Shown here in pieces: positions 34,484 through 43,642 of a stretch of 64,000 nucleotides of DNA; positions within the stretch are counted from its first letter, which is position 1, and the number at the start of each line of letters is the position of its first letter. Below the pieces are notes generated by a model, which was not told the origin of the DNA, did not search any database, and saw only the letters and a program-made list of their open reading frames with translations. The stretch lies in NCBI GenBank assembly GCA_019787685.1, contig JAHNUO010000005.1, positions 372,001-436,000 of the forward strand. The letters run 5' to 3'. Source of the stretch: Chiua virens. Lineage: Eukaryota; Basidiomycota; Agaricomycetes; Boletales; Boletaceae. The position numbers and the translations under genes are program-made.

Positions 34484-34565
34484 TTGGGCCCGGTTGTGTT
34501 ATTTTGTAGTAGGGGCTACGACGAGGTTGTGACTTGACAGTAGTCGATCAACGGCGAAGATAAAC

Positions 34566-34576
34566 AACAAAGTTCT
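34566..34576 (-). promoter_or_regulatory. E2 self-priming primer-binding site
   Basis: AGAACTTTGTT on the minus strand, two bases past the LTR. Its complement AACAAAGTTCT is at 34667-34677 in the LTR, where the transcript is predicted to start. Confidence 0.8.
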
Positions 34577-34578
34577 AA

Positions 34579-35001
34579 TGAAACAACCTAGAACAAATCT
34601 AGACTGTAAAGTGTAGTGGATGAAGTGAGAGGGGGTTCAGTCCAGATTAGAGGCGAAAACTCCAAGAGAACTTTGTTAGAGTTCTCTGGCTGTCATTCAT
34701 GGGGTTTATATACTACATGGATATCGGAGTTCTAATCTGAGTATGAACTACGTAGATAAGCATACTGTATCCTATTGGATGATAAGGTGTGAATCGATAT
34801 GAGTCATAGATAAGAGGCATAGCCTTGCACTGCCGATGATGAGTCAGTGATAAGGGATAAGAGGCATGTGTTGATGGATGCTGTGTTATTGTGGCAGCCA
34901 ATCGGATATGATCCTTTGGACAGCCTTGACATGAGGCGTTTATCTTTTAGAATAGGTTGAACGTTGGAGTTGAGAAGTGAGGAAAAGTTGGCATCGTAAC
35001 A
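34579..35001 (-). repeat. E2 5' LTR with promoter
   Basis: 423 bp. TATATAAA lies at 34705-34712 (minus strand) and the predicted start of transcription at about 34677, roughly 28-35 bases downstream. From there to the ORF2 ATG (33781) no ATG occurs in any frame. Confidence 0.93.
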
Positions 35002-35761
35002 CTCCCAATGTAACCTGGTCACCCTCCCTGTCGATCCAAAGATGCTGCTCAGTGACCCCAATGCCTTGTACCCAAATATTCCTGACCTTCGCTCTGCATA
35101 CTTGAACCTGATTGGAGAACTAATCTACATCTCCATCAACACACGTCCCAATATTGCCTTCATTGTCAATTCCCTCACACAATTCAATGTGTCTCCTACT
35201 CCCCATCACTTTGCCATTGCTAAGCAGGTCCTTCACTATCTAGCCAGAACAATTGACCATCCTCTGGAATATGGCATGGGAATGGAGATTCCAGAGCTTC
35301 ATGCATATGTTGACGCGAGCTGGGCGAACAAGGAGGGCCATCGATCCATCTCTGGATATACTTGGTTCTATGCTGGTGGATTGACCTCTCACACTTCAAA
35401 GAAACAAACCACAGTTGCATTATTGTCAACAGAAGCAGAGTACATGGCAGTGACACATGTGATTCAGGAGGGCTTATGGTTACACTCTCTCTTCAGCAAA
35501 ATCAGCATCCCATACCAATCACCCATCAAGATTTTTCTAGACAGCACAGGAGTGATAGCACTCTCTACTGCTGCAAAATTTCACCAACACACAAAACACA
35601 TAGATATCCGTTACCATTTCATTCGAGAACATATAGACAATGGCAATTTTTCCTTAATTTGGGTTCCTACTCATAAAAACTTGGCAGATATTCTTACGAA
35701 ACCTTTACCCCGCCCTGCCTTTACCGTGCTCACAAAGTCTCTTGGACTAGCAGCTCCGTGA
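35002..35761 (+). pseudogene. copia RT tail and RNase H
   Basis: The frame continues the RT seen left of E2: PNIPDLRSAYLNLIGELIYI, TRPNIAFIVNSLTQF, and then RNase H with HAYVDASWANKEGHRSISGY, STEAEYMAVTHVIQEGLWL and FHQHTKHIDIRYHFIREHI, VPTHKNLADILTKPLPRPAF. These are the standard copia RNase H boxes. This segment is open to its natural stop at 35759-35761, but the element as a whole is dead. Confidence 0.92.
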
Positions 35762-35769
35762 AGGGGGTG

Positions 35770-35893
35770 TGTTAGACATATTGCCTTTTCTTGACACTCA
35801 CTCTGCCACTATCCATTTGGTAGAACCTTTGCTCTTTACATCGTTATTGTCAACCATTAGGTAATCTTGTAGTTAAGGATCGCGCGTCCAACA
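35770..35893 (+). repeat. Short 3' LTR of the copia relic
   Basis: 124 bp beginning TGTTAGAC just after AAGGGGGTG and ending GTCCAACA, which is inverted-complementary to the start in 7 of 8 bases. The end point coincides with the left limit of the dispersed segment shared with 1012, supporting the boundary. Confidence 0.65.
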
Positions 35894-38531
35894 AAACCTT
35901 CTCTTCCTCAGCGCTCGTGTTGCTCGAGTCCGCTGAGAACTCCTCTTCTAGTTCTTCGTTCAGGACTTTCCGAGCAGAAGGGCATGCCGTCTTGACCCTC
36001 GAGGGCAGTTTGCGAGCTACTGGGAGCTTGCTGTGCGTGGCCGACGAGCGGTCCCCCTCTAATTTCGCGCGCTGAACAGTGGGAAAACCGCGGCCAGGTG
36101 GTGGTACGAGTTCAAGGAGCAATACCTCCAGCTTCGCTTGGTTGTTGGTTGCGATACAGTGCTCCACACATACACGCACCAAGAATGCCCTTTCTGGGGT
36201 CAACGCAGTCCAAAGATTGCCTGCCTTTTGGAGTCAGGTGAGTTCGTGTCACGATTTCAAGCAGACAGGTGCATACCTTTGAACTCGAGTGGTCGAATAT
36301 ATCGACGTGAGCGGCCAATATGCCAAGAAGCGCATCTTCGGTGATTGTGTTCTTGCTCAGGTTGAATCACTCGAGCAACGCTAGTACGTCGTCCATCTCG
36401 CTACCACCCTCCTCTGCCTTGGTCGATCCTCTCATGATATCGACTCAGGCACCTAAAACTGCAGGCTCACGATCTCCAAGTCTATTATGGACTATGAACT
36501 CCCTTTGGGCGATGGTAAGCAGGCATGGTTGGAAGGGCCCCATAGTTGAACCGTCCTGGGTTTTCCTCGAAAATGGTAGAATAGACGAGGTGACCAATGA
36601 CAGTGTCGATGTCGCGTGAACGGGCAAGGAGGGCGAGAAGAGAATGGTTTGCGAGTGGGATTCTGAGAAGAGCGGCACGACGGACTTCCTGCTGAAGTTA
36701 GTGCAGTTGGAGAAATAAAGACACCAAGTAGACAAGGGCACGAACGCGGCGGGATCATGGCTGAGGGTACCGAGAAGCACCTTCAAATCATCAGAAAACG
36801 TCGTCGCATCCCACAAAGTCCACGTCGAACACACATTCATCGAGCTGGTACTATGTCGTGTTCCCTGAAAAAGGATGTTTCTCAAGCGCATACTAGTAGA
36901 GTCGTCAAGTTTGTCGGCGCATATGTCTTCTGTATCAGTCTGAAATGTACGCACGTACTTTTTCTTTGATAGCAGGCCGCGTTGTCATCTGGTTTAGCCA
37001 AAGAAACAAAGAAGGACGACGACGACGACGACACCATTTCACCCCGCTTCATCGCGTGCCTTCTCAACTTCTTCTCAAAAGGACTCGTCGCAAGGACAAC
37101 GTTGTCGGATACCGCTGTGTGCATATACTCACCGCCATGGTTGCCTACCTCGATGAAATAGAGTGCGTCCGTTTAAATTCCACACGCGACTTGTCTCAAT
37201 TCATGTTTTACAGCGAGGACGTCTACCTTCTGCTGGGAACAGCCCTCATCGAGCGCATACTTGGCAAAGAAAGCGCATCCACAGTCAAGCAATCATCGCG
37301 CTTTCGAAAGTTTTGGGATCAGAAGTCACCTGATCGAATATCGTTGGGAGAGCGTCCGCGACGGACGTTGTCCTGGACGGCATCGATGCTGTTGGTTGTG
37401 ACGAAACGGACGAGGAAAAGGAAGCAGCGTCGAGAATGAAGCCGACGAATCACGGTGGCATACTGTGGTCTTTGTCTTTCGATGGTCGCCTGCCAAGCCA
37501 GGACGCGCTTCAGAGTATAACCGGAGGAAGGAGTACCATCCAAATTTGCTGGTGTTGTCGGTCGGGCGACTTGGACCACACAGATGGAGTAAACTGCCTT
37601 TGTCACAAGAATGTATTCCATCCTATATGCTATGGTGCAGTGAAGAAGAGCAGATTTTTGAAATAAATGATCACCATTCACCAAAACATTCAACCACATT
37701 ACGGGTAGCCCCCTTTCCTTGTTCCGCTTCAAACGGCTCTTGATGTGCCTTGATCACCTGTTTCGAAAAGGAGCTAGAGGGAAGGATGTTTGACGGATCG
37801 AGAACGCGGCATTGAAGAGACAAAGGACGACGAACCTTGTTTTGCTACATTCCGACGACTCGGAACCCCTGGCGAGTATATTCGCTTGTACGGCCACCAA
37901 TTTATCCAGAACGCCAAACACTCCAGGGTCTTCTAATGGTGCCTCATTGCCCACGCCTGTGAGCCTGCCTTCGACGTATGGATACTGGTCCGCAAGACCC
38001 GTCAGTGTACATGTCTCGATATCTCCCCCAGGCTAGGATGCCTCCGAGTCAGCAAAATTCAGATCGCGTCGTCGTGCTCGGACGACAATGACTTGAACGC
38101 ACTCGATTTCGTCACCCCGAGGCGGCCATTGTCACTCTTGTTTTGCAAGGTGCCATCCTCATCGATGGGAAAGACACGCGTATCCGTGAATGCGCTGAGC
38201 GGGAGAGGGTGGTCCGTCGCCAGCCACACGTACTTGACGTACTTTCCCGTGCCGTCATCGTCGTTTTGGAGGAGCGCGCGGAGAATGCTGACCAATGACA
38301 CCGCGCACCACTGGCACGCTTTCCATCCTCCAGTGTACGGTTAGAAACGGACCTAGGTTTTTGGCGAGGCGGGAGGCGGTCGGCGAGGTCGTACAATGCA
38401 CGCAAGTGGTGAAGCTTGACATAGGAGTCGGACGCGGCGAAAAGCAAGTCGTAATCGAGAACGAGAACGTCGAGATCCGCGAGCGACAGGGAGGAAGCGT
38501 TGGTATAATAGTGAGTCATGTAGTCGTCCAC
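35894..38531 (-). CDS. Unrecognised multi-exon gene, 3' end cut by copia
   Basis: A minus-strand gene model starts at ATG 38531 (MDDYMTHYYTNASSLSLADL, then LDVLVLDYDLLFAASDSYVK). An intron follows RQKPR (donor GTCCGT, acceptor TTGGTCAG near 38292), then RALLQNDDDGTGKYVKYVWL and ALSAF-like sequence. Later blocks at 37954-37754 (VEGRLTGVGNEAPLEDPGVF, LDKLVAVQANILARGSES), 37124-36880 and 36760-36500 (VRRAALLRIPLANHSLLALL, DIDTVIGHLVYSTIFEEN) look helical and armadillo-like. The tail is basic, then acidic (EELEEEFSADSSNTSAEEEK), and runs into the copia LTR. I cannot name the family. Exon joins are uncertain and it may already be a pseudogene. Confidence 0.4.
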
Positions 38532-38637
38532 TTAAATCCACACGGAACTTGACAAAAGCTGTGAGACGAGTTGGTTTTCATTCTCTCGATCGAGATGGAT
38601 AGCGCCGGGTCTGGCATCAGCAAATTTGTCCAGCTCC

Positions 38638-38792
38638 CACAAGGCCATATAAGGCCATGCCAGCCTGTGCCGGTCTGGCTATGTCTTGAAAGGCATGGCA
38701 AGGCATTTCAGGGCCAATCTGTATGTGCCTTGTGATCCGCGATAGCCCAACGAGTCTCGCAAGGCATTGCAAGGCATTGCAAGGCCCATCCA
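38638..38792. repeat. Left subterminal CAAGGC array
   Basis: Contains AAGGCCATATAAGGCCATGC, GGCATGGCAAGGCATTTC and GCAAGGCATTGCAAGGCATT followed by GCAAGGCCC. Its reverse complement resembles 46699-46720. Confidence 0.65.
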
Positions 38793-38830
38793 ACATCTTG
38801 ATGATCACAGCAGCGCGAGAAAAATAAATC

Positions 38831-38900
38831 GCTTGGTAGGAATCGAACTCGGCACCTAATTCAACCTATACCCCAAGCTTTACCACTGATCCATAGGACC
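38831..38900 (-). ncRNA. tRNA-like / SINE-like relic
   Basis: The 70-base minus-strand segment has a B-box-like AGTTCGATTCC and, at tRNA spacing upstream, an A-box-like TGGATCAGTGG. The acceptor ends and the T stem do not pair, so it is not a working tRNA. It may be a pseudo-tRNA or the head of a SINE. Confidence 0.3.
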
Positions 38901-39035
38901 AATGTTGGATATGCTACTGTATTACCTAAGTATGGTCTGAGCCTACAGCTGGCCCCGGCAAGGATTCGTCGTCGTGATCTTGCTAGTAGGCGAGTCTTGT
39001 GAGCCCTTCAAACTACCAGCTACCGTGACTAGATG

Positions 39036-42000
39036 TTACAAATGGGCATGTGCATAGTTGTCTTCCTCATATTCCCAGTCAACGTTCTCGCCATCCTCTG
39101 CACCAAATCCGTCCTCCCCAAGGTGGTCATCCTCCTGCTCTGAATCCTCATTGTTCTCCTCGACCTGATCCAAACCAGAATAGCCAAATTCGTCCATCTC
39201 ATCCAGAAGGTCCTCGTCCACCATTAGTGTCGAACCACTTTCAGACTCCAATTCTGAATCGTCATCGCTTCCTTCATTATCAATTCCATCGCTCTCCTCG
39301 TTTCCAGGATCTTCCATCAAGTTCCCATCCTCTGCGTCCTCGTTGTCCATCTCTATGTCACTGCGCTCCTCATTGTCATATTCCCAGGTTTGTTCGCTTT
39401 CCAATTCAAATGGAATTTTGTCTAACTCATCACGGTCGTCAAGGAGACAATGCGTTTCCTCCCGGGTTGTCTTATGGCCAATGGCGCTGCCTCGATAGCG
39501 CATAAACATATCTCTATCAACAAAACTGTACATAATGTTAGGCGGTTTCAATCCAATATACTCTGTACTTACACGTTGACATAAAACCATTCCCAGTCTT
39601 TGCGGTTGTCCGATGGGCGACGAGCGATTGAGTTCGGCGGTAAGAGTGTAGAAATCTGTCCGTACGTGAATGCTGGGATGAGGTGAACCCCTCGAATGAC
39701 CAGCTCAGGATCCAGAAATCCGAATGCAGATGGATCACTGCTCTCGTAGAACCCGACACGTGGAAGACGTTTTGCAGCCCAGATGGACGTTGTGTCCATG
39801 CTACGCGCCAACCATCGCACCCACAGGACATCCATCCGCCTAATTCTCCCCTCGAAGCGAACATTTAGGTGAAAGATTCCAATGATACGGGCATACCAGT
39901 AGGGGTGGGGGTGATCATTTGCATCTTCGCGTGCAAGAACGATGACATCAGCATGTGTACGTGGATTCAGAGCATCTTGAGCACGCCGTAAATCGTAAGT
40001 TGTGTAGTTGACTCGGAGGACTTTGTGGCGATATATTCGATTTTGGACAAAGCTAACCATGTTCCGTTCACGCGCTGTGAACATTGCTTCATCCCCGTCA
40101 TACTCGCGACCTGACAAACGTGACAATAGGTGGTTTTTTAGCTTTGGAACAAAATTCTGCGCCCATGAGATTGTTATATACCAGTAACTTGGAATAGTAT
40201 TTACGAACCTCGACTGCTGGATCATCCCGATTGCTCCCACACCATGTGGAGATATCCCAGTAGTGTTTCTGTGATGTCGAGACTTGGTAATGGTCAGCTG
40301 GAGAGCAACGTGGGAGTGGTTCCTGGTCTACAAAGTGCAAAAACGGCATATTGTCATTTTCTGAGTCCTCGCCGACCAAAATCTGGGGTGCGGGGTGTGC
40401 CTCAACTTCCTTTAATTTGTGAAGAAACCGTTCCCTATGTTGCTGTCTTGTTATACCTTGTGCGAACCTAATCTTGTTTGTTCGTGCATAGAATCGTTTG
40501 ACACGTCGGTGTTCCAGTTCCCCCTGATCATACACATTAGTAACTAATCTGAAAGTTGATCACCGGCAACCAGTATTATTACAGTACTCACCACTTGTGT
40601 CGAGTAATTGTCTGTTGTACCAAAGAGCCAAATAGATCTCACATAATCCCCAAGGGCGTGAAGCTTGTACGTTGACATATTGAAGGCACGCTGCTTCGAT
40701 GTATTACCTTTAGATTCCTTGTCATTCTGCCTTTGCTTTCCCTTTCTACTAGCTCGTGCATTCCGGCGTTGAGAGCGAGCTGCTGACTCTCGCGGTAGCT
40801 CGCATGTGTGAAACTTGGCACATACATCCCTGCGAAATTTTCGGAGGGCTTTCCCGAGGCGTGTGGTACAGTTGTCGAAATCGTTGAGAGTGGTTTCTGT
40901 ATGAACTCGTAGCTTTCCAAAAGCATGCCATGTCGCTAGTTCAAATAGCAAATGAAGAACAACCGTGTTGAATGGCTCCGGAAGAAGACATTCAAATACT
41001 GGGATTGAGCACTGTACTCTGACATGAGCAAACGAACGCAGTAAAAGTAAACAGAAGATACCTGAAGCAAGTCCTCAAAGTCACGTGCCGCGAGCTTTGT
41101 CAGTCCCGATACATTATCACTGAATTTGCGAATTGTGTCACGTCCAAAAGTGGGGATTTCACGATAGCTATCCGAGTCACAGTTGTTAGCTTTTGTGACC
41201 CAGTGAGAAGATAACCAACCAACCGTTTATTGAGTGTTTGAATAGTTTCATGACCGTATGCATAAAGAATTCGGAGCAAATGAGTAAGGACCGCCTTCCA
41301 TACACCAAGCTCAAACTCATGCATGAAATCTGGTACGAGCATGTCGTAGAAGTTGAATCCAAAGCAGGAAAGCACCTCTGAAAAAGCATTCTAAGGCTTC
41401 ATGTCAGCATTGAAGGAGTCGATAATATCATGCTTACACGAGTAGGAACCCAGGACTTTGCACCAATTAAATTCTCCACTGCCCGGCTGATAATCCCTCG
41501 TCCCTCTACAAAGATCATCTCGCGAACCCGTTTAATCCAATTCTGTCTTTGATGGTCGTCGACTCGAAACTTGTGAGCACGTAACCACCGATCGTGCTTA
41601 TCACCCAGGCGATCGATCTTCTCCTTAGCAACGAAGCAACGGGGACAAGGGCATCGCCCAAGAAATTTCATGCATGCAAGTAGAATCCTGTTCAATGATA
41701 GTGAGTGAGCTCAGTAAAGACAGAGAAGATAGGACTGCACTTTTCGGGATAATCAGCTGCGTATGTAAAGATTCGAAGGAAGACGCGTCGGAATATACCA
41801 TCAGGAAACTTGATGATAAGCCCGTTTTTGTATGCGTCTATAAAATCTGCATCGAACAAGAATTGCCATACTGCTTGCATGATTTCGCGCTTGAGATGTG
41901 TGAGTGTGGCTGCTGTTGCGCTACCATGATCACGAAATGTCTGTCGATAGATGTCCTGTATGGTATCCGATAGCTTTGATATATTAGTCACATTATGGGT

Positions 42001-43452
42001 CGCTCACACACGTCTGACTCACCTTTGGGATATACGCCAGGTGATGAGCAGAAAATGAGGTTGGCTTTGCACGCGTATATTTAGATAGGTTCCCAATAAA
42101 CATGTACACAGGCCACAAGGCCGCGTTTCCAAAACTAGCGAGATGAGTCGAATCTGACCAAAGCATGATGGCTGCGATAACAGTCTCCAGGTTACATCCA
42201 GGTATGTCGGGGGCAGCATTGAGTTTCGCCTCCTCATTGAGCATCGCATCAGCTGTGTATAGCTCAGAAATGACACGCTCAGGTGGTCTGTTCTTGTCCG
42301 GTTGCCAGAAGAGCTTGAATGGCTTCGTATGAAAGGACTTTGCAGATACTTCGCCATATGCAGATTTCACGACCTCTGTCAGTTTTCGGTAGTGAAGACC
42401 TTCAACTTTAAATTTTGGAGCGTCACCTTCAGATGGGAATCGGACGCCTTGGCAAGGGAGCGGGATTTCAAGCGACGTTTCATGCCAACCATCTGCAGCG
42501 GTGAAATGATTTGATTCTGGGTCCACACGTTTTGCTTCTCGAGTAGCGCTAAAGTTTTGGAGATCGTCCTGATTGAAATCGTTCGCGAGGATGACCTCCT
42601 TGACGAGACGATCCAGGTCACCGAGAGACTTGCTTGAGGATGAGTTGTAAAACCAACTCATGAGACGGTATGTCGTGGCATTGAGAAACGGTGCGAAATA
42701 TTGCTGATTCGCAGCTCCAAGAAATGTGCTAAATCTACTGTACCATGGTTGCTGGTCGTCTGAATTGCTATCCGAGTTTGAATCGCCATGATCAAAAGTC
42801 GGAGCATCGCAGAATTGACCAAAGTACGACATATTTTCGGGATCATAGGTAGGGAACGCATCTTGATATTGCCGAAAAAGATCGAAGGAATCGGGATCAG
42901 TGCTGACCCATGTCGGGTTGTCCTCAGCTTGTTCCTGAGACTCAGAGGCTGATTGACCGTCACTTTGATGATCATCTGCTTCGATCTCCAGCTCATCTTC
43001 AATTGATACATCAGGCTCAAGCAAGGGATGCTCAGCTGGTATCATGGGTTCAGGGACGAGATCACAATATCGTTTGGGAAGACGACGTGGTCGCTTTGCC
43101 CTTCCAGATGGGTGGTACTCTGGAATCATGCCTTGATCTAAGTCGGGCTGAGTATGAGTGGAATCTGTTAAATACGAATATATTGCACAAGTCAAAGGTA
43201 CAATACACTATGTCCATGGCCTGTGGGGCTTTGAGGGCTGTCCAGTTGGCCACCATCAGAATCCTCAGGCTCTGAGTCTGCATTGGAGATATGGTGTTTC
43301 GGGACCGGTGCCATAGCCATCTCTTGTGCTCGTTCTCGGCGCTTCTGGAGTGCATCACCAAGAGATGTGGAATGTGCTTTGCACCATCTCCTGAGATGGT
43401 TAGAGAGTCCGCGAGGTTGAACCTCAACACGGCAGTGGGGACACTGGATCAT
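39036..43452 (-). CDS. Plavaka-type CACTA transposase, intact-looking
   Basis: From ATG 43452 a C2H2 finger comes first (QCPHCRVEVQPRGLSNHLRR), followed by KRPRRLPKRYCDLVPEP and a long acidic region. The core blocks are LWSDSTHLASFGNAALWPVY, YTRAKPTSFSAHHLAYIPK, TFRDHGSATAATLTHLKREI, RILLACMKFLGRCPCPRCF, FGFNFYDMLVPDFMHEFELG, YREIPTFGRDTIRKFSDN and LAARDFEDLLQ. Later come VDRDMFMRYRG and a very acidic tail to the stop at 39036. At least four introns splice cleanly to restore family motifs, for example YIPK|LSDT (GTGAGT at 42022-42016) and VPTR|NAFSEVL. I found no internal stop in the joined reading. It cuts and pastes CACTA-like DNA. An intact copy so near a decayed one suggests recent activity or selection. 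Confidence 0.82.
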
Positions 43453-43642
43453 GATCCTGGCAGTCAAACGAGCAGGGCGAAGTGTATGCAGCAGCGGCCG
43501 GTGTGCCTGTGGCAGAAGGCTGAAAATGGAAATTGTGTGACACCGCCGTATCAGTAACATTGTTTGTCTTTGTTGATAGCATGCTACGTTATCTGATCAG
43601 TCGACGACTTCTTTTGCAAAGTCCCAATCTTTTTCTCTCTCC
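43453..43642. promoter_or_regulatory. Divergent promoter region, transposase / DUF6698
   Basis: Only 190 bp separate the minus-strand ATG of the transposase (43452) and the plus-strand ATG of the DUF6698 gene (43643). Both promoters must lie here. No clear TATA box is seen. Shared control is an inference from the spacing. Confidence 0.5.

Larger units (their letters stand above)
28112..35001 (-). mobile_element. Ty3/gypsy chromovirus E2, intact
   Basis: The two 423-bp LTRs (28112-28534 and 34579-35001) are identical over their whole length, and the direct repeats are CTCCC. The order on the minus strand is LTR, self-priming site, leader with a 139-bp intron, ORF1, ORF2, gag, pol, purine tract, LTR. 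Every frame is open and all Pol motifs are present. It shares LTR and pol with E1, but its gag and ORF2 are diverged. It is inserted in a dead copia element. Identical LTRs and open frames point to a very recent, possibly active, autonomous copy. Confidence 0.95.
26780..35893 (+). mobile_element. 5'-truncated Ty1/copia relic, split by E2
   Basis: The plus-strand copia sequence runs from about 26780 to 28111 and resumes at 35002. It starts within the linker before reverse transcriptase (CDVTFDEDLPAS), so gag, protease and integrase are missing. After RNase H come a purine tract (AAGGGGGTG) and a short LTR (35770-35893). E2 sits inside it with the direct repeat CTCCC at 28107-28111 and 35002-35006. 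The sequence joins across the insertion in one reading. Confidence 0.85.

Noticed and set aside
36079..37743. Plus-strand frames of 60-160 codons over the unrecognised gene
   Set aside because: The minus strand gives the more protein-like sequence (leucine-rich helices, plausible splice sites); plus frames are rich in Arg and Ser without motifs.
38831..38900. A functional tRNA gene
   Set aside because: Acceptor stem and T stem do not pair and no anticodon stem can be drawn.
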